A stretch of DNA of 21,597 bases, taken from positions 1-21,597 of the IMG/VR virus record IMGVR_UViG_3300025128_000401; one strand, 5' to 3'. Each line of letters begins with the position of its first letter. Positions within the stretch are counted from its first letter, which is position 1. Below, in pieces: positions 8,447 through 15,058 of the stretch. The notes under the pieces were generated by a model. The model worked only from the letters and a program-made list of their open reading frames with translations, did no database searches and had not been told where the DNA came from. The stretch comes from a virus. Both the position numbers and the translations under genes were made by a program.

Positions 8447-10593
8447 TATCTTCTACCATCTGGTTGATAGTCTATTCTAAAAGTTCCAACTTTCCAAAAT
8501 TGACTCGTGCTGGTGTTATCTATTTTTAAAGATATTTGTCTAGATCTTGCACGTGTATCTATTTTTTGTGTGCTACTATTTATAGTAAACGGACCTAATG
8601 TAGAACTAGCTTGAGAGTCGTTTGGAAAATCTCTTAAATTTAATGTAACTCTTGCATCGCCTGTTTGTGCAAGAAAATCTGGTAATACTCTTCTTATTTT
8701 CATCATAAATTCACCATCACCTGCTAAACCTTGTTGACCAATATCAAAATCTCCAGATTCAATTGATGCAGTAATTGCTGTAGTTGCACCTTCTCTTACT
8801 TGATCTAATCCTTTTTCATGTTCATAATAATAACTAACACCATCAGTATTACCTTGAACAAATGTAGAAGAACCAGATGTGCCGTTTGTACTTGTGTCAT
8901 ATTCTGTTGCATGTGGTTTACCAAATACAGCTGAGTCTTGCCACGCAGTTCTTGCTAATGTACCGACAGTCCATACTGGTCGCTCGGGACTTGAGTCTAA
9001 GTAATTATACGCTACCATTCTATTTACCGTTCCAGAACCTTCGTTTGGATAAAACCATATCACTTCACCAAACAAATTATTAAGTCCTGCATTAATGTGT
9101 TGCTTTGGTATTGTATTAATATCATCAAATACATGGTCCTCAACTAAACATGGCAGTGATTCTAGTTTACCAGTATATCTAAAGAAACCATTTTCTGACA
9201 TCCAATACGCTGTACCATCAACTTCAACAGCTGCGTTTTGTCCAATTAATCCACAGTTTGTACCAACTTGTTGAAAAGAAAACGTAAATGGTGGACCAAC
9301 AAAACGCATAATAAATAACGCGGTATCTGTCCAAACATAAATTGCATCACGACCTCTGATTGCTCCTACAATCTTAGATCCATCTGCAAGTCTTTGTGTA
9401 CCAGCAGTATTTGTTGCACTTGGTGTGTATGTGTTAATATCTTCTTGAGAAGAAAATCTTACAAACATAGGATCTTGCGTAGTTGAAGTTCCTATTGTTG
9501 TTTCTGTTCCAAAAAATACTAAGTGTCTATCTGGTGTAGATACTAAACTAAATGCAGAAGCTGTTGGTGCGCCTGATATAATTGTTGCTCTAGTAGATGT
9601 TGCATCTGTAGGATTTGAATTCCACTCAAATGACTCTCCACCGTTTATGGTTGCAATTAATTTATTACCAAAATTATCTAATGACCATAAACCCGGTGCT
9701 GTTACAATATCTCCAGATGCTGCAGCGTTCCACGCAAAAAAGTTTGATGCATCAGTAACAGTTGCACCAGAGCTATGTGTTGCAGCTGTTGTACCATTAG
9801 CACCCCTAGTTAAACCAGTTAAAGTTCCACCACTATTTCCTGTATATGTAATTAGTTCTGTTCCTATTTGAACTGTTCCAGATGATCCGAAAGAACTAGA
9901 ACTTGCCATTGTTAATGATGTTACACTTGCGTTAATTCCTGATGATAGTGTTGATGTAAACTGTCCTTGGGCCTGACCACCCCATGATCCAAGACCCCAA
10001 CCAGTAGATGCAGTTTCTACAGCGGGTCCTACAGGATAATAGTGTCTAACTCTTATACCGCCAGATGTAGTTGCACCTGATCCAGATTCATTAGAACCCA
10101 TAGTAATTGTTAATGTAGTATCAGTTGGAACTGATGTAACCATAAATTTTACATCATTAAAATCACCAGATGCAAAATTAGAATTTGTAATAGATGAAAA
10201 GTTATCTAATAAAATAATATCACCTTTTCCTATATTGTGTGCAGAAGAAAAAGTTAGTGTTACAGCTGCAGATCCGTTTGTTGTAGAAAATGCACTTGTT
10301 AAAGTTGTTGTAGTTTTGATTGGATGTACATCATAAAAGATACCACCAGAATATGCATATAAAATACTACTAGTCCCTAACGCTGCGTACTTAATACCAG
10401 ATGTATTTACAAAATGATGAATAGCTGTATTACGACCTGTCATTTCAACAGATCCCAATTGTGCCCAACCACCTATTTTTTCAGGTGATCCGTATCTAAA
10501 CCTAACATTATCACCATTAACCCATTGACCTTCACCACCTGTAGCAGTGACTTGTTTATTAAACCCTGGTGCAAATTTTAATTTTTGTAACAT
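8446..10593 (-). CDS. P22 gp10-like packaged-DNA stabilisation protein with beta inserts (715 aa)
   Basis: This protein probably forms part of the tail hub that seals packaged DNA below the portal, as gp10 does in phage P22. The N-terminus (LKFAPGFNKQVTATGGEGQW, then VNGDNVRFRYGSPEKIGGW, residues 6-43) is the hallmark opening of the Phage_stabilise family. Later beta-propeller-like strands fit too (DRHLVFFGTE, AIYVWTDTALFIMRF, MSENGFFRYTG). P22 gp10 is about 470 aa; this protein is longer by about 240. Two extra beta-rich segments lie at about 95-170 (AHNIGKGDIILLDNF) and about 215-281 (VQIGTELITYTG, LTRGANGTTAATHSSGA). The C-terminus ends in a beta region (MKIRRVLPDF; WKVGTFRIDYQPDG). The ATG follows AAGGA and sits directly after a strong hairpin. 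Confidence 0.88.
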   Translation of the reverse strand: MLQKLKFAPGFNKQVTATGGEGQWVNGDNVRFRYGSPEKIGGWAQLGSVEMTGRNTAIHHFVNTSGIKYAALGTSSILYAYSGGIFYDVHPIKTTTTLTSAFSTTNGSAAVTLTFSSAHNIGKGDIILLDNFSSITNSNFASGDFNDVKFMVTSVPTDTTLTITMGSNESGSGATTSGGIRVRHYYPVGPAVETASTGWGLGSWGGQAQGQFTSTLSSGINASVTSLTMASSSSFGSSGTVQIGTELITYTGNSGGTLTGLTRGANGTTAATHSSGATVTDASNFFAWNAAASGDIVTAPGLWSLDNFGNKLIATINGGESFEWNSNPTDATSTRATIISGAPTASAFSLVSTPDRHLVFFGTETTIGTSTTQDPMFVRFSSQEDINTYTPSATNTAGTQRLADGSKIVGAIRGRDAIYVWTDTALFIMRFVGPPFTFSFQQVGTNCGLIGQNAAVEVDGTAYWMSENGFFRYTGKLESLPCLVEDHVFDDINTIPKQHINAGLNNLFGEVIWFYPNEGSGTVNRMVAYNYLDSSPERPVWTVGTLARTAWQDSAVFGKPHATEYDTSTNGTSGSSTFVQGNTDGVSYYYEHEKGLDQVREGATTAITASIESGDFDIGQQGLAGDGEFMMKIRRVLPDFLAQTGDARVTLNLRDFPNDSQASSTLGPFTINSSTQKIDTRARSRQISLKIDNTSTSQFWKVGTFRIDYQPDGRR

Positions 10594-10603
10594 ACAAAAT
10601 CCT

Positions 10604-10653
10604 TAATAATTAGGCAGGAGATGGTGTGGTGGAGATCTCCCGCCAAATTATTA
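10604..10653 (-). promoter_or_regulatory. Strong 19-bp-stem hairpin next to the ribosome-binding site
   Basis: Arms 10604-10622 and 10635-10653 are inverted copies over 19 positions with one mismatch and one G-T pair, around a 12-base loop (10623-10634, CTCCACCACACC on the minus strand). The 3' foot of the stem touches the AAGGA preceding the ATG at 10593, so the structure could control translation of the stabilisation gene, protect a processed 3' end, or be an RNase III-type cutting site. No U-run follows, which argues against a simple intrinsic terminator. A TATAAT (10655-10650) overlaps the outer 5' arm, but no good -35 was found, so a promoter call is weak. Confidence 0.7.
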
Positions 10654-10662
10654 TATACAACA

Positions 10663-11310
10663 TTATTCAGGTACTTTAAAGCCTTTATACCAAGCAGGCA
10701 ACCCTAAAAAAGGTCTTGTATCATATTGATTTTGTTTAGCTGTCTTTGAATTCATTTTATTATAATGTAAAAATACTTGTCCACAATCTTTACCTTTAAA
10801 TTCTTCTCTCCAATGTTCTAAATCACAACCAGAATAAATCAACATATCACCTGGTTCTAAATCTATTTTAATACCAGCTTGATTTGTTTTACCTGTTGGA
10901 TCTAAATATATTGGCCATGGATCTCCTCCTAAATTCAATGTGGTGGATATTTCACAAGAATATCTATCTTTGTGTCTAGCTAATACATCACCTTTTTTAT
11001 AAATTCTAGCGTAAGAATATGTCTCAGATAGTTTTAATCCTGTGTGTTTTTCCATAACAGGTTTTACTTGTTCTAATAAAGTTTCCATTACTATATCACT
11101 ATAGTGTGAATATGTATTAGGAACTTGTTCATCATTCCATACACCAAAATATTCTGTAAATGGTGATATAAATTTTTTATCAAATAAAAATCTTGCGACT
11201 TCTCTTTTGTTTAAAAAATATTTAAAACAGAAATCTGCTATTTCTTTTGATACGGCAGATTTTAAAATACTATATTTATTTTTTTGGAACGCCGATTTTT
11301 TTAATAACAT
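10663..11310 (-). CDS. Fe(II)/2-oxoglutarate-dependent oxygenase (215 aa)
   Basis: The protein has the double-stranded beta-helix signature of a 2OG oxygenase. The iron ligands are H113-x-D115 in ARHKDRYSCE and H166 in LEPGDMLIYSGCDLEHWRE. R168 is a candidate for binding the 2OG carboxylate, and CGQVFLHYN (176-184) closes the core. Residues 1-90 form a helical N-terminal part. Enzymes of this class couple 2OG decarboxylation to hydroxylation of a protein, nucleic-acid or small-molecule substrate; the substrate is not readable here. The ATG at 11310 lies inside the preceding 51-aa ORF and has a good AAAGGA four bases upstream. The gene is the last of three oxygenases and is followed by the long hairpin at 10604-10653. 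AT-content is high compared with the glycine-rich genes. Confidence 0.85.
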   Translation of the reverse strand: MLLKKSAFQKNKYSILKSAVSKEIADFCFKYFLNKREVARFLFDKKFISPFTEYFGVWNDEQVPNTYSHYSDIVMETLLEQVKPVMEKHTGLKLSETYSYARIYKKGDVLARHKDRYSCEISTTLNLGGDPWPIYLDPTGKTNQAGIKIDLEPGDMLIYSGCDLEHWREEFKGKDCGQVFLHYNKMNSKTAKQNQYDTRPFLGLPAWYKGFKVPE

Positions 11311-11431
11311 TTTTTCCTTTCAGTTGCATTTTAGATTTTATAAAATTATCTATAAAGTTAGGTTTATTTTTTACAGAACCATTTTCTAAAATGGTTTTTA
11401 TTACAGCTTTTTTCATGTCTTTATTTTGCAT
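11276..11431 (-). CDS. Small basic protein nested between two oxygenases (51 aa)
   Basis: The ATG at 11431-11429 overlaps the 3' end of the 224-aa oxygenase gene by 11 bases, and the TAA at 11278-11276 lies 35 bases inside the next oxygenase gene. The product begins MQNKDMKKAVIKTILENGS and ends KGKNVIKKIGVPKK. It is very Lys-rich and predicted helical with no Cys. A second in-frame ATG at 11416 (MKKAV) is possible. It covers exactly the 110-base space between two secure genes, and its 3' part carries the Shine-Dalgarno of the next gene, both of which support translation. Function is unknown. It could be a nucleic-acid-binding or adaptor peptide, or a short coupling ORF, and AT-rich DNA makes chance ORFs of this size possible. 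Confidence 0.6.
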   Translation of the reverse strand: MQNKDMKKAVIKTILENGSVKNKPNFIDNFIKSKMQLKGKNVIKKIGVPKK

Positions 11432-12095
11432 TTAAAACATCATTAGGTATTGCTTGACAGTTCCAATGTATAAATCTAAATGGTTCATATCCCATGTCAA
11501 CAGAATATTGATGAGGCATGTATGATGGAAAAAACATCATTCTTCCTGGTTTAATTTGATAATTAATTTTTGAAGATGCGTGTGTTATTTTAGATTTATC
11601 TTTTTCTGGTAAAAGATTCATAACATTACCAGGTCTTGGATCTTCAAATAATGGCATAGAAGTAGCCTCACTTGCTTTTAAAAAATAAAATCCAGATATA
11701 TGTCCGTTCCAGTGTGTATGTAATGTATGGTGTCCTCCACCTTTCTTAGCAAATTCCTGCACCCACATTTCTGTTACAAATAAAGAATAATTTGTTAAAT
11801 CAAAACCCATTTCACCTAATAAATTATATGAGGTAGCCCCTATATAATTTTGTAAATTTTTAAATTTTGGATCACCTATTAATGTTGTTGAATGAAATAC
11901 ATGACCCATATCTTCTTTATTTCCAAATTTTTTATTTCTACTATCTATTGCTTCTTTTAAATTTTTCTTCGATGCTTCAATATAAGAATCTGATGCTTTA
12001 TTTAATTTATTTACAAACTTAGGTTGGTCTGCCCACCATATAGGACATTTAAAATATTCCTCTAAATTTAATTTTTTTGGAAAAGTCATGCTCAT
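11421..12095 (-). CDS. Putative Fe(II)/2OG oxygenase of the 2OG-FeII_Oxy_5 type (224 aa)
   Basis: The central HTLHTHWNGHISGFYFLK (123-140) and the later PGRMMFFPSYMPHQYSV (183-199) match the pattern I know for the 'putative 2OG-Fe(II) oxygenase' family found in cyanophages and pelagic phages: a His-x-His site, then strand, then a late His. Likely iron ligands are in H126/H128 plus H195, with R207 (FRFIHWN) as the 2OG-binding residue. Residues 1-60 are helical and Lys-rich. It differs in sequence from both oxygenases beside it, so the trio does not look like tandem duplication. The ATG overlaps the upstream TGA (ATGA). A second ATG two codons later is possible. The substrate is unknown. Confidence 0.82.
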   Translation of the reverse strand: MSMTFPKKLNLEEYFKCPIWWADQPKFVNKLNKASDSYIEASKKNLKEAIDSRNKKFGNKEDMGHVFHSTTLIGDPKFKNLQNYIGATSYNLLGEMGFDLTNYSLFVTEMWVQEFAKKGGGHHTLHTHWNGHISGFYFLKASEATSMPLFEDPRPGNVMNLLPEKDKSKITHASSKINYQIKPGRMMFFPSYMPHQYSVDMGYEPFRFIHWNCQAIPNDVLNAK

Positions 12096-12721
12096 TTATA
12101 TGGCCATCCCAGATTCCAAATTACCAAACTATGCCTTGAACCTTTTTTAACTGGACATACTCTGTGCCAAACAAAACCAGGAAATACAACTAAAGATCCT
12201 TTTGGTAATATTTCTTTACACTTATATATATTTGGTTTTTTATCTGGATCATTATTTCTAAGATCAAATTCTAATTCACCACCTGTATATTCTTTTGGAT
12301 CTGACAATGTAACCGTTACAGATAATTTTCTAATTTTACCATGATCTGGAGCATTACGGTTTTCTCTCATGTAAGGTTTATCCCAACCATCACAATGCCA
12401 ATCATAAAATTGTCCTTTTTCATATTTTGTAAATTGACATGCTTCAGACCAACTCCATTCAAAATTCCAACCTGCGTTTACGTTTGCTAAATTAATATAT
12501 GGTTGTATTTCTTTATAAATCCATCTGTCATCCATCCAAACAACATTAGAATCTCTTTTCTTTTTTAAGTCTTTAACTTCTGTTTGATTTAATTTTTTGT
12601 TACCATATCCTCCAGTAACTGCCATTTGATCTTGTAGTGATTTTCCATATCGTACAATGTCATCACAAATACGTTCAGGTATTACACTTTGAAAATACCA
12701 ATAATAATTTGTTAAATTCAT
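12092..12721 (-). CDS. Prolyl-4-hydroxylase-like Fe(II)/2OG oxygenase (209 aa)
   Basis: The catalytic motif is complete. Residues FYDWHCDGW hold H109-x-D111; VVFPGFVWHRVCPVKKGSRH holds H186 and, ten residues on, R196, the usual spacing for iron and 2OG ligands in prolyl-4-hydroxylase/PKHD-type enzymes. TGGELEFD (146-153) is the typical strand before the distal motif, and the chain ends SLVIWNLGWPYK. These enzymes hydroxylate protein side chains or small molecules. Length fits a single-domain enzyme without targeting sequences, so it should be cytoplasmic in the infected cell. The gene follows the 587-aa glycine-rich gene after 39 bases that contain an AT-rich palindrome. Its Shine-Dalgarno is weak (AAAGAAAG). 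Protein (tail fibre) hydroxylation is a possible role inferred from position. Confidence 0.9.
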   Translation of the reverse strand: MNLTNYYWYFQSVIPERICDDIVRYGKSLQDQMAVTGGYGNKKLNQTEVKDLKKKRDSNVVWMDDRWIYKEIQPYINLANVNAGWNFEWSWSEACQFTKYEKGQFYDWHCDGWDKPYMRENRNAPDHGKIRKLSVTVTLSDPKEYTGGELEFDLRNNDPDKKPNIYKCKEILPKGSLVVFPGFVWHRVCPVKKGSRHSLVIWNLGWPYK

Positions 12722-12738
12722 ATTCTTTCTTTTACCAC

Positions 12739-12765
12739 CATAAAAACAATATATCTATTTTTATG
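12739..12765 (-). promoter_or_regulatory. AT-rich 8-bp perfect palindrome at the end of the glycine-rich gene
   Basis: Arms CATAAAAA and TTTTTATG (12765-12758 and 12746-12739 on the minus strand) flank an 11-base loop and include the TAA stop of the 587-aa gene. The stem has few G-C pairs and the T-run is inside the 3' arm. This could be a leaky terminator or an mRNA-end structure, or chance in AT-rich DNA. With the hairpin at 10604-10653 it brackets the oxygenase block. Confidence 0.35.
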
Positions 12766-14524
12766 AAACTGTCAATGTCCCAGAAACTGTAAATGTTGCA
12801 ACTTTACATCCACCTGGAGTAGTTGAAGTTTGATTAGTTCCAGGTGAAACACTAAATGTAGCGTCACTAGGTCCTCTAACTATTACTATACCAGATCCAC
12901 CAGCTCCGCCAGCTCTTGATGTGCTTGTGTTTGGCCCTCCAACTGAACCTCCACCACCTCCAGTGTTAGCTGTTCCAGCAGTTGCATTAGCATCAACGGC
13001 TCCTGCACCACCTCCTCCTGCTCCACCAGAACCAGCAGGTTTACTTGTATAACCTCCACCACCACCGCCACCAGCGTATGTTGTAGCTGATCCATTAATA
13101 TCGTTAGGTGCACCTGCTCCACCATTTCCTGCTCCACCTGGACCACCACTTCCTCCGACTGCGGTTGCTCCACCACCGCCACCTCCAGCGTTAGATGAAC
13201 CAGGTCCACCATTATTCCCTTGTGGTGGACTAACAGGAGGAGTATTACCACTACCTATAGGAGCAAAACTTGGACTTCCGCCTCCCGATCCACCATTTCC
13301 TCCCCCAGGTGATGCTCCACCAGAATTTCCTCCGTGGCCTCCACCTGTTGAAGTGATTGTGCTAAATACTGAGTTGCTTCCTTGAACACCTTGTCTTGTC
13401 GGACTACCAGACGGGCCTGGGCCACTAGGGCCTGCAGCTCCACCAGCTCCAATTGTAATTGGAAAATCTTGTGATCCAAAAGAACTAAAAGGTATTGCTG
13501 ATCCTCTTAATGGGGATGGGCCATAACCAGAAGCTCTGTATCCTCCAGCTCCAGCTCCTCCACCACCACCAACATCTTCTTGACCTTTACTACCACCGCC
13601 ACCACCACCAGCTACTACTAAATAATCTATATTATAAGCAGTTAAAGGTTTAGGCCATGTTCCAGATTTTCTTGCTGCAAATTGACTTTTTAAATTCCAT
13701 ACACCACTTGCTTTGTTTAATTCTTTTATTACTACTATTCCTGATCCACCATTACCACCACCTGATCTAGTTCCACTAATTCCACAATCTCCAGCGCCAC
13801 CTCCACCTCCACCTCCAGTGTTTGTTGATGCATTGCTTCCGGGATTTGCAGTTCCTGCTCCTCCAGCTCCTCCGCCACCAGGGCCTCCAGCTCCTGCACC
13901 AGATCCTGATGATGCTTCCCAACCAGCTCCACCTCCACCTCCACCATAGGTAGTACAATTTACTGATACTGATAAACCATTACCACCAGCACCGCCAACT
14001 GCATTACTTGGAGAGTTTCCACCTGCAGCTCCAGCTCCACCACCTCCGCCAGAACCTCTATCAGATGGATTTCCACCAGCATTAGATTGAGGAGCACCTG
14101 AAGCACCACTTGTTCTAACTCTAGCAGATGGGCCAGGAGCATCATTTATATGCGTAGGTGCACCTGTAGCTGTTAAACAAAGACCTGTTGAATTAGATCC
14201 TGCTGCTGCAAAAGCAGCTGGCCCAGTTCCTGGACTTGTTGGGTGAGTACCGCCAGCTCCTCCAGCTCCTACTGTAAATGGATAAGGTGAATTGCCACAA
14301 ACTAATACTTCTTGACAAACTATACCTCCGCCACCGCCACCTCCGCCAGCATTAGAGACATTTCCAGCATTACCACCAGATCCACCAGCAACAATAGCTA
14401 CATTTACAACTCTTGTTCCAGGATTTGTGGTAAGTGACGAACTAGATGTTTTACTAGTAACTTCATCTTCACCAAAAGATGCTCTATTTACTCTGCCAAT
14501 AATTCCGCCATTAGTTCTAGGCAT
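12761..14524 (-). CDS. Glycine-rich tail protein, two modules (587 aa)
   Basis: This is an extremely Gly-rich protein with two related modules. Module 1 (about 39-268) opens with VVNVAIVAGGSGG and closes with GGSGIVVIKE. Module 2 (about 298-550) opens with NIDYLVVAGGGGGG and closes with GGSGIVIVRG. The linker GVWNLKSQF...KSGTW (274-290) separates them. The N-terminus NGGIIGRV (5-12) matches NGGIIGPV of the 308-aa protein. Module 2 shares YRASGYGPSPLRGSAIP and GNTPPVSPPQGN with that protein. The C-terminus (KVATFTVSGTLTVS) resembles the 'TTFNSSGTFTA' lead-in of a further module. Cysteines are scattered (70, 76, 116, 190, 247, 573). Known Gly-rich phage adhesins, such as gp38 of S16-like phages, form polyglycine-II helix bundles at fibre tips, so a receptor-binding role is plausible but inferred. 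The start follows AGGAGA. Confidence 0.88.
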   Translation of the reverse strand: MPRTNGGIIGRVNRASFGEDEVTSKTSSSSLTTNPGTRVVNVAIVAGGSGGNAGNVSNAGGGGGGGGIVCQEVLVCGNSPYPFTVGAGGAGGTHPTSPGTGPAAFAAAGSNSTGLCLTATGAPTHINDAPGPSARVRTSGASGAPQSNAGGNPSDRGSGGGGGAGAAGGNSPSNAVGGAGGNGLSVSVNCTTYGGGGGGAGWEASSGSGAGAGGPGGGGAGGAGTANPGSNASTNTGGGGGGGAGDCGISGTRSGGGNGGSGIVVIKELNKASGVWNLKSQFAARKSGTWPKPLTAYNIDYLVVAGGGGGGSKGQEDVGGGGGAGAGGYRASGYGPSPLRGSAIPFSSFGSQDFPITIGAGGAAGPSGPGPSGSPTRQGVQGSNSVFSTITSTGGGHGGNSGGASPGGGNGGSGGGSPSFAPIGSGNTPPVSPPQGNNGGPGSSNAGGGGGGATAVGGSGGPGGAGNGGAGAPNDINGSATTYAGGGGGGGYTSKPAGSGGAGGGGAGAVDANATAGTANTGGGGGSVGGPNTSTSRAGGAGGSGIVIVRGPSDATFSVSPGTNQTSTTPGGCKVATFTVSGTLTVS

Positions 14525-14536
14525 TAGTTAAGTCTC

Positions 14537-15016
14537 CTATGCGGACACCCAAGCTGTGCCGTTCCAATCGTATACTGTTGGTGTTTCCGCGGTGTCGTTT
14601 GATTTAGTTGCTTCCCAACCTCTTGTGTTGTTGGCGTTATATTTTGTTTCGTTCCATGAAATTATGTATGTAAAACCTGATCCATCCTCTACTGATGGAA
14701 ATGTTACTGGTGCTTGCCAATCGTCACTGCTATCTAGTGTCCAGGATGCAAAAGGTTGTGGTACAATAAATTTGTTTTTAGATGCGTCATATCTATAACC
14801 AATACCTGCATATTGTTTTCTAAAATTATGATTGTAAGATGTTTGTTTCCATGTTCCACCACCAAAAAAATTTACACACCATGTTTCACCATCAACATGT
14901 TCATTAGAAGGTACGTGTGCATTATCTACTACAACGACTCTTTTTACAATTTGATGAGTATCAGATGTAAATCCTGTTGGGTCTGTTTTTGATTCTAGTT
15001 CTGCAAAATGTGCCAT
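14537..15016 (-). CDS. Conserved marine-phage virion-associated protein (159 aa)
   Basis: I recognise this family from T4-like cyanophages and other marine phages. The core ETWCVNFFGGGTWKQTSYNH runs on to NFRKQYAGIGYRYD and FIVPQPFASWTLD (residues about 44-95), preceded by VVVVDNAHV and a MAHFAEL start. It contains many aromatic residues and conserved Trp/Tyr, and looks like a compact beta protein. Its function is not established; homologues are usually near tail-fibre or structural genes. Here it lies between the two glycine-rich proteins, 12 bases before the second, suggesting assembly or presentation of the tail-tip structure. The start has a clear AAGGAG seven to eight bases upstream. The C-terminus (YDWNGTAWVSA) is short and tail-like. 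Confidence 0.88.
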   Translation of the reverse strand: MAHFAELESKTDPTGFTSDTHQIVKRVVVVDNAHVPSNEHVDGETWCVNFFGGGTWKQTSYNHNFRKQYAGIGYRYDASKNKFIVPQPFASWTLDSSDDWQAPVTFPSVEDGSGFTYIISWNETKYNANNTRGWEATKSNDTAETPTVYDWNGTAWVSA

Positions 15017-15058
15017 TTTATATTCTCCTTAAAACATATATTCTATATTAATTTTATT

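Noticed and set aside
10650-10655. Perfect TATAAT as a promoter for the stabilisation gene
   Set aside because: No acceptable -35 about 17 bases upstream, and it lies in the arm of a stable hairpin; AT-rich chance is likely.
11207-11435. Plus-strand Phe/Ile-rich frames over the 51-aa ORF
   Set aside because: Complement of AT-rich Lys codons; opposite orientation and no ribosome-binding site.
12718-12741. Seven-codon leader ORF (ATGGTG...TGA) overlapping the ATG of the 209-aa gene
   Set aside because: No Shine-Dalgarno and too short to separate from chance in AT-rich DNA.
12886-13479. Minus-strand Val/Gln/Glu-rich frames inside the 587-aa gene (also 13735-14145)
   Set aside because: Frame-shifted readings of Gly-rich DNA with biased composition; the in-frame 587-aa product has clear module structure.
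13713-13949. Plus-strand Pro-rich open frame opposite the glycine-rich gene (also 15129-15371)
   Set aside because: Gly codons (GGN) read as Pro (CCN) on the other strand; no ribosome-binding site and the strand is opposite to every real gene.
12761-14524. Collagen-like protein as explanation for the prolyl-hydroxylase-like gene
   Set aside because: Gly spacing is runs and clusters rather than regular Gly-X-Y triplets over a long stretch; only brief GPSGPGPSG-like pieces occur.
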